From NCBI GenBank assembly GCA_030680995.1, contig JAUXUM010000231.1, positions 1 through 60,627 on the forward strand: a DNA stretch of 60,627 nt, in the 5' to 3' direction. A program made the position numbers and the translations under genes. The DNA comes from Devosia sp. GTDB taxonomy: Bacteria > Pseudomonadota > Alphaproteobacteria > Rhizobiales > Devosiaceae. The notes under the pieces were generated by a model. The model saw nothing but the letters and a program-made list of their open reading frames with translations. It ran no database searches and was not told the DNA's origin. Below, piece after piece: positions 18,304-26,459 of this stretch. How positions within the stretch are numbered: position 1 is the stretch's first letter; each line of letters opens with the position of its first letter.

Positions 18304-18332
18304 CAGGGCCCGTCCGAGCCCTGAAACTTTTT
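18304..18332 (+). terminator. Hairpin plus T-run after the anti-sigma gene
   Basis: CAGGGC (18304-18309) pairs with GCCCTG (18318-18323) across an 8-nt loop, then AAACTTTTT. It separates the sigma/anti-sigma pair from the fasciclin gene, so the latter may have its own promoter within 18324-18395. Confidence 0.55.
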
Positions 18333-18405
18333 CGCGCGGCCTTCCGTAGCTTCGCCTGTCCCTCGCAAAGACATGCGGACAAACCCAAAGGAAGGAACCA
18401 ACGAA

Positions 18406-19041
18406 ATGAAAACCTCCACTCTGCGCGCTGTCGCTCTTGGTGCCCTGCTCGGCGTTTCGGCTTTCGCCGGCGCGGCCTATGCCGAAAACCCGATGGTCGG
18501 CGGCGCCGCCATGTTCGAGGACAAGGACATCATCGACAACGCCGTGAACTCGGCGGACCACACGACGCTTGTCGCAGCTGTCCAGGCCGCTGGCCTGGTC
18601 GAGACCCTCAAGGGCGCCGGCCCGTTCACGGTCTTTGCTCCGGTCAACGCGGCCTTCGACGCGCTCCCGGCCGGCACGCTCGAGAACCTCCTGAGGCCCG
18701 AGAACAAGGATCAGTTGGTCAAGATCCTCACCTGCCATGTCGTCGCCGGCGACCCGCACATGACCGCCGATTTCATGATGTCGGGCGGCATGATGTCCTC
18801 GGAAGGCGACGCAATGGCCACCAGCGAGGAAAGCAAGATGTCGGAGGGTGGCATGATGGAAAACGCCGCCGCCCACGAGCTGACCACGGTCGGCGGCTGC
18901 AAGCTCGCTCTTGCCTATGAGGGCGACAAGCTGACAGTCACCGACGAGACCGGCACGGTCGCGACCGTCACCATCGCCGACGTCAAGCAGTCCAATGGCG
19001 TGATCCATGTCATTGACAAGGTGCTGCTACCCAGGATGTGA
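18406..19041 (+). CDS. Secreted fasciclin-domain protein with Met-rich insert
   Basis: 211 residues from ATG 18406 (GGAAGGAAC upstream). Signal peptide to about residue 26 (ending AAYAE), then one Fas1 domain: the H1-type motif PFTVFAPVNAAFDALP at about 73-88 and a C-terminal VIHVIDKVLLP. Between them, residues 119-151 hold nine methionines, an insert unusual for Fas1 proteins. C110 and C165 could form a disulfide. Fas1 proteins mediate adhesion or binding outside the cell. Lies after the sigma/anti-sigma pair, as the SigK-controlled mpt70/mpt83 genes do, and before an exported MsrB. Confidence 0.9.
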   Translation: MKTSTLRAVALGALLGVSAFAGAAYAENPMVGGAAMFEDKDIIDNAVNSADHTTLVAAVQAAGLVETLKGAGPFTVFAPVNAAFDALPAGTLENLLRPENKDQLVKILTCHVVAGDPHMTADFMMSGGMMSSEGDAMATSEESKMSEGGMMENAAAHELTTVGGCKLALAYEGDKLTVTDETGTVATVTIADVKQSNGVIHVIDKVLLPRM

Positions 19042-19104
19042 CCTGCGTGGTCCCGTCAGGGACACGCAAAATTGACGGGCAGTGCCCTGAGGAGGAATTG
19101 GATT

Positions 19105-19599
19105 ATGAATCGCCGCATCATGCTCTTTGGCGCCACCAGTGTCGCCGCGCTCGGCGCGCTTGCCGCGACCCTGCGTCCAGGCCCCTCGGCTCGCGCCGCC
19201 GAAGGCCCCTTCGAGATCGAAAAGACCGGGGCCGAATGGCGCGCCATCCTCGACCGGGCCGAGTATGCGGTGCTGCGCGAGGAGGCGACCGAGCGTCCCT
19301 GGACCTCTCCGCTCAACGACGAGCACCGTCCCGGCAGCTTCGCCTGCAGGGGCTGCGATCTGCCGCTCTTCGACGCCGCGGCCAAGTTCGACAGCGGCAC
19401 CGGCTGGCCGAGCTTTTATCAGCCGCTCGAGAACGCCGTCGGCGAATCGGCCGACTACAAGATCGGCGTCGCCCGCACCGAGGTGCATTGCCGCCGCTGC
19501 GGCGGCCATCTCGGGCATGTCTTCCCCGATGGGCCGCCGCCGACCGGCCTGCGCTACTGCATCAACGGGCTGGCGCTGAGTTTTGCGCCTGCAGCCTGA
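19105..19599 (+). CDS. msrB: Exported peptide-methionine (R)-S-oxide reductase
   Basis: Reduces methionine-R-sulfoxide in proteins. 164 residues from ATG 19105 with a strong GGAGGA site. Residues 1-32 form a signal sequence with an RR pair, so the enzyme should act in the periplasm. Zinc ligands C81, C84, C129 and C132 and the catalytic C152 (GLRYCINGLAL) are all present. The resolving cysteine of some MsrBs is not seen. Probably repairs the Met-rich fasciclin protein encoded 63 nt upstream. Its last 38 nt overlap the convergent MFS gene. Confidence 0.92.
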   Translation: MNRRIMLFGATSVAALGALAATLRPGPSARAAEGPFEIEKTGAEWRAILDRAEYAVLREEATERPWTSPLNDEHRPGSFACRGCDLPLFDAAAKFDSGTGWPSFYQPLENAVGESADYKIGVARTEVHCRRCGGHLGHVFPDGPPPTGLRYCINGLALSFAPAA

Positions 19600-20764
19600 T
19601 TTCGCCGCGCCGGAGCCAGATGATGGCGGCCATCGCCGCCGCCAGCCACGGCAGCAGCAGCATGTTCATGGTCTGCCAGCCGATGGCGTGCAGGAGGGCG
19701 CCGGCGCTCAGCGACCCTGCGAGCCCGACCAGCACGATGGTGAAATCGTTGACCGCCTGGGCGCGTCCGCGTTCGGCTGGCGTGTAGGTCCGGGTCAACA
19801 GGCTGGTGCCGCCGATGTAGAGGAAATTCCAGCCTACCCCCAGCATCACCAGCGCCGAGGCGAACGATGCGAACCCGGTGCCGCTGAGCACCACCAGCAC
19901 GTGGACCGTCAGCAGTATCACACCGGCCAGCATGATCTTGAGCACGCCGAACCGGGCGATCAGGGAGCCGGTGAAGAAGGAGGGGACATACATCCCCAGC
20001 ACATGCATCTGGATGACCAGCGTTGCGTCGCTCAGATCATGGTGATGGGCGACCATGGCGAGCGGTGTCGCCGTCATCGCGTAGATCATGACGCCCATGC
20101 CGGTCGCTGCCCCGAAAATGGCCACGAGATAGGTGGGCTGCAGAACGATGCGCGCGAGCGGCCGCCTGCTTTCGCCGGTAGCCGCTTCCGTGACGTTGGG
20201 CACCCGCAGTCCGATCAGCAGGCCTGCCGCGATCAGCGTGATCACCGCAAGGATGAGGAAGGAGCCGGTATAGGCCGGCTGCAGCAGCGGTCCGCCCAGC
20301 CGGGCCAGCGCCGGTCCGGCTACCGCGGCGACGACGCCCCCGGCAAGCACCAACGAAATGGCACGCGGACGGAACGCGTCGTCGGCAACTTCGGACGCGG
20401 CGAAGCGATAGAACTGGGCAAAGCCCGAATAGGCGCCCACCAGCAGCGTGCCGAGCGACAACAGCAGCAGCGATTGAACCAGGATGCCCGCGGCTGCGAG
20501 GGCGCCGCCCGCGGCACCCAGGAGCGCCCCGGCGACGAAGCCCGTGCGCCGCCCGGCGCGCGCCATCCAGATCGATGCGGGCACCGTGGCGATTGCCGTG
20601 CCGAGGAACATCGCTGCGATCGGCGCGGTCGCCAGTTGCGGGTCCGGCGCGATTTGGCTGCCGGCGAGGCCTCCCACGGTCATCACCATGACCGTCGCGC
20701 TCTGCAGCAATGCCTGCGCCGTGGAAAGCAGCAGCACCTGGCCATGCATGGGCTTCCAGCTCAT
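19562..20764 (-). CDS. MFS transporter
   Basis: 400 residues from ATG 20764 (GGGAGGAA upstream); about 12 membrane helices. The loop 2-3 motif is ARAGRRTGFVAGALLGAAGG, a variant of the MFS A-motif. Resembles drug- or small-molecule efflux members. Divergent from an ArsR-rhodanese regulator across an 80-bp spacer with an operator-like dyad, so it may be controlled by that protein. Substrate unknown. Confidence 0.85.
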   Translation of the reverse strand: MSWKPMHGQVLLLSTAQALLQSATVMVMTVGGLAGSQIAPDPQLATAPIAAMFLGTAIATVPASIWMARAGRRTGFVAGALLGAAGGALAAAGILVQSLLLLSLGTLLVGAYSGFAQFYRFAASEVADDAFRPRAISLVLAGGVVAAVAGPALARLGGPLLQPAYTGSFLILAVITLIAAGLLIGLRVPNVTEAATGESRRPLARIVLQPTYLVAIFGAATGMGVMIYAMTATPLAMVAHHHDLSDATLVIQMHVLGMYVPSFFTGSLIARFGVLKIMLAGVILLTVHVLVVLSGTGFASFASALVMLGVGWNFLYIGGTSLLTRTYTPAERGRAQAVNDFTIVLVGLAGSLSAGALLHAIGWQTMNMLLLPWLAAAMAAIIWLRRGEIRLQAQNSAPAR

Positions 20765-20785
20765 CGCCGGTTCCTCCCGCCGTAA

Positions 20786-20819
20786 TTGACAAATTCTAAC
20801 GTTCAAGTATTTAATTGAA
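20786..20819 (+). promoter_or_regulatory. Strong promoter with overlapping inverted repeat (ArsR-type operator)
   Basis: TTGACA at 20786-20791 and TATTTA at 20808-20813 (16-nt spacer), near consensus and AT-rich against the local background. TTCAA at 20802-20806 and TTGAA at 20815-20819 form a dyad with an 8-nt gap, over the -10 box. Placement suits autorepression. It also rules out the TTG at 20815 as a start, since transcription would begin near 20820. Confidence 0.6.
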
Positions 20820-20844
20820 TGAAGGAAATGCCTGGATCGATCAT

Positions 20845-21507
20845 GTGTCAAGCGATAGTCCAAAACGCCGATTGAACGCCCACCTGGCCGGGCTTGCCCG
20901 TGCGCTCGGCCACGAGCACAGGCTCGAACTGCTCGAGCATCTTGGGCAGGGCGAGAAGACCGTGGAACTGCTGGCCCGGCGCGCCGGCGTCGCCTTTGCC
21001 AACGTCTCACAGCATTTGCAGCAAATGCGGCGCGCGGGGCTGGTGACGGCGCGGCGAAACGGCAAGCGCGTGCACTACAGTCTGGCGGACGGCCCCGTCA
21101 TCGAAGCCGTCTCGGCGCTGCGGGCGCTGGCCGAGCACAACCTGGCCGAAATGCCCGAGGCGATCCGCACCTACTTGACCAGCATCGACGACATGGAGCC
21201 GGTTTCAACCGACGAACTGGCCGCCCGGTTGAGGGACGGGACGGTTACCCTGCTCGACGTGCGGCCCGAGGATGAGTTCCGTGCCGGGCACTTGCCTGGC
21301 GCCCTCAACATCGCGCTCGAGGACCTGGGAGACAGGCTGACCGACTTGCCCGCGGAGCGGCAGATCATCGCCTACTGCCGTGGGCCCTACTGCGTCCTCT
21401 CCTTCGAGGCCGCCCGCCTGCTGCGGGCGAGTGGCTTCGACGCGCGGCGCCTTGGCGACGGCTTCCCCGAATGGAAGGCTGCCGGACGTCCGGTGGAGTC
21501 AGGTTGA
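20845..21507 (+). CDS. ArsR/SmtB-family regulator fused to a rhodanese domain
   Basis: About 220 residues from GTG 20845. The winged-helix domain comes first (RLELLEHLGQGEKTVELLAR, recognition helix AFANVSQHLQQMRRAGLV), then a rhodanese domain from about residue 115 with TLLDVRPEDEFRAGHLPGA and the active loop YCRGPYCVLS, whose first cysteine is the persulfide-forming one. Suggests a repressor that senses sulfane sulfur or metal. No typical ArsR metal-ligand CxCxxC is present. Divergent from an MFS gene. Confidence 0.88.
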   Translation: MSSDSPKRRLNAHLAGLARALGHEHRLELLEHLGQGEKTVELLARRAGVAFANVSQHLQQMRRAGLVTARRNGKRVHYSLADGPVIEAVSALRALAEHNLAEMPEAIRTYLTSIDDMEPVSTDELAARLRDGTVTLLDVRPEDEFRAGHLPGALNIALEDLGDRLTDLPAERQIIAYCRGPYCVLSFEAARLLRASGFDARRLGDGFPEWKAAGRPVESG

Positions 21508-21592
21508 GGTCGGCAGCCGATGAAGAAACCGGAACGAAGGCCGGTCATCCGGTGATTAATGCGGAGCCAGATCTATTGCAACGTGGGGCCAA

Positions 21593-22300
21593 ATGAAGCT
21601 CACCATCATCCAGGCCGGCGAAGTGCCGGTTCCGCTGCGCCCGCAATTCGGCGCCTACCCCCCGATGTTCGGGCGCATGTTCGAAGCGGCCGGCGAAACC
21701 TTCGAATACGACACCGTCGCGGTTTTCGACGGCGCGCCGTTCCCCGATCCCGCGCGGCTTGACGGCATTATCGTCACCGGCTCGGCGGCGGGCGTCTATG
21801 ACGATCATCCCTGGCTCGACCCGCTGCGGGATTTCATCCGTGCCGCCTATGCCGGGCAGACGCCGATGCTCGGCGTTTGCTTCGGCCACCAGATCATGGC
21901 CGACGCCCTGGGTGGCGAGGTGCGGAAATCCGAAAAGGGCTGGGGCCTCGGCCGGCACCTCTACGACGTCCGGAGCCGGCCTGCGTTCCTCGGGCAGGCG
22001 ACCTCCGCCCTCGCCATCGCCTGTTCGCACCAGGATCAGGTAATCGCCCCGCCGGCCGAAGCGGACGTCTTTCTCGGCTCCGATTTCACGCCCAATGCCG
22101 GCCTCGTCTATCGCAACGGCGCCGCCATCAGCCTGCAGCCGCATCCCGAGTTCGACGACGCCTACACCGTCGCCCTGGCCGAGCTCCGCCGCGGCAGGGT
22201 GCCTGACGAAATTGTCGATGCGGCCGTCGCATCCATCAGCCGCCCCTCGCACAGTCGGGACATGGCCGGCTATCTGGGGGCATTCCTCCGCGGCAGCTAA
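21593..22300 (+). CDS. Class I glutamine amidotransferase (GMP-synthase-like)
   Basis: 235 residues of the GATase1 fold. Nucleophile loop [17 protein letters not shown] (Cys about 98) and the catalytic His/Glu in SLQPHPEFD are present, so it should hydrolyse glutamine or a gamma-glutamyl compound. There is no synthetase partner next to it; stand-alone members include gamma-glutamyl-GABA and gamma-glutamyl-peptide hydrolases. Substrate unknown. Ends with a 4-nt tail-to-tail overlap with engB. Confidence 0.85.
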   Translation: MKLTIIQAGEVPVPLRPQFGAYPPMFGRMFEAAGETFEYDTVAVFDGAPFPDPARLDGIIVTGSAAGVYDDHPWLDPLRDFIRAAYAGQTPMLGVCFGHQIMADALGGEVRKSEKGWGLGRHLYDVRSRPAFLGQATSALAIACSHQDQVIAPPAEADVFLGSDFTPNAGLVYRNGAAISLQPHPEFDDAYTVALAELRRGRVPDEIVDAAVASISRPSHSRDMAGYLGAFLRGS

Positions 22301-22944
22301 CTCGTCAGCAGTTCCGCGATTTCGGCCCGCAGCGTCTCCATGCCGAATTTGGTCTGGCTCGAGGTGATGATCAGTTCGGGATGCGCGGCCGGACGCTTGG
22401 CGATGGCCGCCTTGGTCGCGGCGACGATCTTGTCGAGATCGCGCCCGAGCAGCTTGTCCGCCTTGGTCAGCACCACCTGATAGCTCACCGCCGCCTTGTC
22501 GAGCTCGTTCATTACCGTCAGGTCGTTGGCCTTCGGTCCGTGGCGCCCGTCCACCAGCACATAGACCCGCCGCAGATTGGGTCGTCCGGTCAGGTATGAG
22601 TGGATAAGCTTGGTCCATTGCGCGACCTTTTCCTTGGGCGCCTGCGCAAAGCCGTAGCCGGGCATGTCGACGATCCTGAGCGGCGCATCCGCCGCCTCGA
22701 AGATGTTGAGTTCCTGTGTGCGGCCGGGAGTGTTGGAAGTGCGCGCGAGGGACGTCATCCCCACCAGCGCGTTGATCAGCGAGGATTTCCCGACATTGGA
22801 GCGTCCGGCAAAGGCGATTTCCATGCGGTCGGCGGATGGCAGGTCGGCGATCCTGACGCAGCCTTTGATGAAGACGAACGGCCGGGCGAACAGCAGTCTG
22901 CCGGCTTCGAGATCAAGGGTGCTGTCGCAGGTTTGCTCGCTCAT
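22297..22944 (-). CDS. engB: Ribosome-biogenesis GTPase EngB (YihA)
   Basis: 215 residues of the TrmE-Era-EngA-YihA GTPase group, needed for large-subunit assembly. G1 [10 protein letters not shown]3 DMPGYGFA, G4 TKADKL are present. Downstream of yidC in the rpmH-rnpA-yidC unit, but separated from it by a sulfotransferase gene. Confidence 0.95.
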   Translation of the reverse strand: MSEQTCDSTLDLEAGRLLFARPFVFIKGCVRIADLPSADRMEIAFAGRSNVGKSSLINALVGMTSLARTSNTPGRTQELNIFEAADAPLRIVDMPGYGFAQAPKEKVAQWTKLIHSYLTGRPNLRRVYVLVDGRHGPKANDLTVMNELDKAAVSYQVVLTKADKLLGRDLDKIVAATKAAIAKRPAAHPELIITSSQTKFGMETLRAEIAELLTS

Positions 22945-22984
22945 GCGGCTTCAATAGAGGGGTGCGGACGCTAAGGGAAGGGCC

Positions 22985-23779
22985 CTAGCTGGGATAGCCG
23001 AAGGCCCGCTTCTCCAGCCCGCGCTTGAACACCTCGCGTGAGAACTCGCTCCAGTTGCGCACCTTGTCGCCGATGTTCCTGGCGCGGTCCTGGCGCTGCA
23101 GGCCGCGGGTCGCGATCGCGCCGGGGACCTTGAGCGTGATCCCGAGCTGTGCGGCTGCGCCCGCAAAGCGCCGCAGCACCGCCTCGGCCGGCTGCTGGTC
23201 GATGTCGCTCTCGTAGCGCAGCACCGGGCAGGGCAGGAACCGCCGGTTGAGATAGTTGCGCCAATGGTCGTACCAGCGCTCCTGCGCGTCGAGCCACTCG
23301 GCGAAGCTGTCCGGGTCGAGCGTGAGCCGGATGCCGGTGGTGTCCACGTCCTGCCACTTGCCCAGTTCCACCGCCTTGCGCCAGGAGACGTAGCTGTCGA
23401 TCTGTCGGCGCACCACCATCATCACCCTCACGCCCGTCCGCGGCATGATTTCCCGTTCGATGGTCTCGACCGGCAGGTTGTGACGGAAGAGCTTGAAGCT
23501 CATCACCCGCTTGCCCTGCGCCTTGGCCGCGGCTTCGACAGCATCGAGCCAGCCCGAGGGGTTCTCGCGCGTATAGGCGATCAGCCTGCGATCGCGGTGG
23601 TTGGCGAAATCGACGCCGGTCAGGCGGCGCAGCAGCGGCCAGGTCTCGGGGTCGGTGCCGTGCGCTCCGTCGTTCTCGAACAGTTCGAGAAACGAAGCGA
23701 GGTCCTCAAAGTTCTTGAGGACCTCGCAGAGGTGGTTGGTGCCTGTTCGCGGCGCCGCGATGAGGCAGATCGCGTCCAA
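22985..23779 (-). CDS. Sulfotransferase-like protein
   Basis: About 264 residues, start uncertain: TTG 23779 lies just past the yidC stop; an upstream TTG 23824 would overlap yidC. The N-terminal LIAAPRTGTNHL fits the 5'-phosphosulfate loop, and VVRRQIDSYVSWRKA fits the 3'-phosphate site of PAPS-dependent sulfotransferases. The rest (LRYESDID, late basic region) is consistent with this fold. Probably sulfates a carbohydrate or lipid. Its location inside yidC-engB is unusual. Confidence 0.75.
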   Translation of the reverse strand: MDAICLIAAPRTGTNHLCEVLKNFEDLASFLELFENDGAHGTDPETWPLLRRLTGVDFANHRDRRLIAYTRENPSGWLDAVEAAAKAQGKRVMSFKLFRHNLPVETIEREIMPRTGVRVMMVVRRQIDSYVSWRKAVELGKWQDVDTTGIRLTLDPDSFAEWLDAQERWYDHWRNYLNRRFLPCPVLRYESDIDQQPAEAVLRRFAGAAAQLGITLKVPGAIATRGLQRQDRARNIGDKVRNWSEFSREVFKRGLEKRAFGYPS

Positions 23780-23786
23780 GGCGGCC

Positions 23787-25625
23787 CTAGCTCGCCTTGC
23801 CGCCCGCCGGCTTGTCCGAAGCAATCTTCGGCTTGCGCTTGAAGCTTGCGGAGATATTGCCGAGCAGGTTCACCTCGGCGCCGTGGCGCTTCATGATGAA
23901 CCACTGCTGGGTGACCGAAAGCAGATTGTTCCAGGCCCAGTAGATGACGAGGCCGGCGGGGAACGTGCCCAGCATGAAGGTGAAGATGACCGGCATCAGG
24001 GAGAAGATCATCGCCTGCGTCGGGTCCGGCGGCGGCGGGTTGAGCTTCATCTGCACCCACATGGTGATGCCCATCAGGATCGGCCAGATACCCAGATGCA
24101 GTAGGCCGCCCATGATCGGCAGCGTCGTCGGGTCCCAGGGAACGAGGCCGAACAGGGTGAAGATGTTGGTCGGATCGGGCGCAGCCAGGTCCTGGATCCA
24201 GCCGAAGAACGGCGCGTGCCGCATTTCGATGGTGACGAACAGCACCTTGTAGAGCGAGAAGAACACCGGGATCTGGATGAGGATCGGCCAGCAGCCCGAG
24301 AGCGGATTGATCTTCTCTTTCTTGTAGAGCTCCATCATCGCCTGCTGCTGCGCGGCGCGGTCCTCCTTGAAGCGCTCCTGGATCGCCTTCATTTCCGGCT
24401 GCACGCGCCGCATCGCCGCCATCGAGGCATAGGAGCGGTTGGCAAGCGGGAAGAACACGGCTTTTACGAGCACGGTAACCGCCAGGATGGCGAGCCCGAA
24501 ATTGCCCAATAGCCCATGCAGGAACCGGATCATGTAGAACATGGGCTTGGTGATGAAATGAAACCAGCCCCAGTCGATCAGGAGTTCGATGCGGTCGAAG
24601 CCATAGGCCTTCTCGTAGCCGTCGATGATCGATTCGACCTTGGCTCCGGCAAAGACATAGCTCTTATGCTCGGCGACGGCACCGGCTCCGGTAACCACCG
24701 GGCTCTTGCCCACGAAGCTCGTCTGGTAGATGTCGAGCGTGCCGGGCTTGGAGTGCGAGAACCGTGCGCTGATCGGCGCGCCCGGCTCCGGCAGGATCGC
24801 GGCCGCCCAGTATTTGTCGGTGAAGCCGAGCCAGCCACCCGTGCTCTCGACATCCTTCTGCGCTTCCTTGGCGAGATCGGGGTAGCTCAGTTCCACCAGG
24901 TTCTGCGAACCGAGCACTCCGAGTGGTCCTTCGTGCAGGATGAAGAAATTGGCGGTCTTGGGTGTGCCGTGGCGGGCGACGCGCGAATAGGGGAAGAGGG
25001 CCACATCGCTCGCGGTCTGGTTCTCCACCGATTGAGTGACGGTGAACATGTAGTGCTTGTCGACCGCGAAGGTGCGCCGGAAGATCAGTCCCTCGCCATT
25101 GTCGAAGCGCAGCGTCACCGGCGTGGTCTCGGTAAGCGTGGCGTTCTCGCCCTCGACCGTCCATAGCGACCGCGCATCGGGCAGACTCACCGCGCCGCCC
25201 GCGGTCACCCAGCCCTGCTCGACGAAATATGCGCCCGGTGCCCCGGCCGGCGTGAGCAGCGTGATTTCCGGGCTCGTCCGCTCGACCGTCTCGCGGTAGT
25301 CCTTGAGCTTGAGATCGTCGAGCCGCCCGCCGGCAAGGTTGATCGAACCGTCGACCGACGCGGTATTGATGGCGACGCGCCCGGTGGCCGCGATGGCCGC
25401 GGCGCGGTCGGCGAAATTCTGCGTTCCCGGTACATCCTGAACGGTCGGGGTCTCGCCGGTGGCGATAGGTGTCGCCAGACCCTGGTCCGCGGCCTGCTGT
25501 GCCGCCAGTTCGGCGTTGCGCTGCGCCCGTTCCATCTGCGGTCCGGCAACGAAGAACTGCCAGCCGAAGAGCACGACGACGCTCAGCACGATGGCCACGA
25601 TCATATTGCGGTTGTCGGTCTGCAT
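23787..25625 (-). CDS. yidC: Membrane protein insertase YidC
   Basis: 612 residues from ATG 25625. Helix 1 (MIVAIVLSVVVLFGWQFF), a large periplasmic beta domain to about residue 360, then five C-terminal helices containing the conserved insertase core (GNFGLAILAVTVLVKAVFFP, with QPEMKAIQERFKEDR cytoplasmic hairpin before MELYKKEKINPLSGCWP). Receives SRP- and Sec-delivered membrane proteins. The start overlaps the rnpA stop by one base (TAATG). Confidence 0.96.
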   Translation of the reverse strand: MQTDNRNMIVAIVLSVVVLFGWQFFVAGPQMERAQRNAELAAQQAADQGLATPIATGETPTVQDVPGTQNFADRAAAIAATGRVAINTASVDGSINLAGGRLDDLKLKDYRETVERTSPEITLLTPAGAPGAYFVEQGWVTAGGAVSLPDARSLWTVEGENATLTETTPVTLRFDNGEGLIFRRTFAVDKHYMFTVTQSVENQTASDVALFPYSRVARHGTPKTANFFILHEGPLGVLGSQNLVELSYPDLAKEAQKDVESTGGWLGFTDKYWAAAILPEPGAPISARFSHSKPGTLDIYQTSFVGKSPVVTGAGAVAEHKSYVFAGAKVESIIDGYEKAYGFDRIELLIDWGWFHFITKPMFYMIRFLHGLLGNFGLAILAVTVLVKAVFFPLANRSYASMAAMRRVQPEMKAIQERFKEDRAAQQQAMMELYKKEKINPLSGCWPILIQIPVFFSLYKVLFVTIEMRHAPFFGWIQDLAAPDPTNIFTLFGLVPWDPTTLPIMGGLLHLGIWPILMGITMWVQMKLNPPPPDPTQAMIFSLMPVIFTFMLGTFPAGLVIYWAWNNLLSVTQQWFIMKRHGAEVNLLGNISASFKRKPKIASDKPAGGKAS

Positions 25626-26002
25626 TACTGTTTGTCCCGGGGGCTCGCGCCCGTGCTGGCGTGAATCTTCTTGATGGCGGCGCAAAGCTCGCCGACGAGC
25701 TTGCCGAATGGCTGGCTCAGGGCCTCCCGGCGGCCGACAAGCACGTAGTCATGTCGGGGCTGGAACCCTCCGGCGCAAGCCCTGGCAGCCTCGCGCAACC
25801 GGCGCCTGATGCGGTTTCGTTCGGGCGCGTTGCCGGTCTTTTTGGTGACCGTGAAGCCGATGCCCGGCTCGGCCGTCTCGGTGCCGATGGCCTGGAGCGA
25901 AAAAGCAGCGCGCCCGGCGCGGTTGCCCCGGGCGGCCCTCAGGAACTCGGACCTCTTCTTGAGGCGCCGCAGCGCGCCAGTCTTGTCCGGCACGGCCGTC
26001 AT
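25625..26002 (-). CDS. rnpA: Ribonuclease P protein component
   Basis: 125 residues; assists the RNA subunit in cutting tRNA 5' leaders. Seen: LKKRSEFLRAARG near the N-terminus, GFTVTKKTGNAPERNRIRRR (the RNR motif) at about 55-75, then DYVLVGRREAL. Downstream of rpmH and upstream of yidC, the standard order. Start ATG 26002 lies 12 nt beyond the rpmH stop. Confidence 0.94.
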   Translation of the reverse strand: MTAVPDKTGALRRLKKRSEFLRAARGNRAGRAAFSLQAIGTETAEPGIGFTVTKKTGNAPERNRIRRRLREAARACAGGFQPRHDYVLVGRREALSQPFGKLVGELCAAIKKIHASTGASPRDKQ

Positions 26003-26014
26003 GCGGCCCGTGCC

Positions 26015-26149
26015 TTAAGCCGAGAGTTTCTTGCGGCCGTCGGCACGACGCTTGTTGAGGATCGCGCGGCCGTTCTTGGTGGCCATGCGGGCCCGGAAGC
26101 CGTGACGTCGCGTCCGCACCAGTGTGCTCGGCTGAAAAGTACGTTTCAT
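26015..26149 (-). CDS. rpmH: 50S ribosomal protein L34
   Basis: A 44-residue protein read directly from the reverse strand: begins [18 protein letters not shown] and ends [11 protein letters not shown], fully conserved L34 sequence. First gene of rpmH-rnpA-yidC. Too short for a usual length cut-off. A near-consensus promoter lies about 100 nt upstream. Confidence 0.97.
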   Translation of the reverse strand: MKRTFQPSTLVRTRRHGFRARMATKNGRAILNKRRADGRKKLSA

Positions 26150-26250
26150 AACATCGACCACGCCGGGCGCGGTTCCTCTTGTTCAAAGCTTGCGCAAGAT
26201 TCTTGCCCCGGCAATTCGAGGTTTCCCCCGGACCTTGGCAGTTGGGCGGG

Positions 26251-26279
26251 CTTATAGGGAATTGCGGTGTTGAAGTCAA
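26251..26279 (-). promoter_or_regulatory. Promoter of rpmH-rnpA-yidC
   Basis: On the reverse strand: TTGACT (complement of 26274-26279), 17-nt spacer, TATAAG (complement of 26251-26256). Predicted start near 26243, leaving a leader of about 95 nt before rpmH. Confidence 0.7.
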
Positions 26280-26459
26280 CGCGACCGACCGCGCCGCGGG
26301 GCGCTTTGCGCAACGGGCGCGGCGAACCCCTTTCCCCTTGCAGTTCCGGCTATTGTCCGGGTATGGCCGGTGATATTGAAACGCTTCCGTCATGCGGCGG
26401 TGAATGTTGCGGATCAACAGCAGATCAGCAATAGAGTTGTGGGGGCACCGATAGATCAG

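Noticed and set aside
18324-18395. A specific ECF-type promoter for the fasciclin gene (TGAAAC...CGTA)
   Set aside because: The pattern TGAAAC-N17-CGTA is suggestive, but no matching pair was found before the sigma gene, so autoregulation by the same motif cannot be argued.
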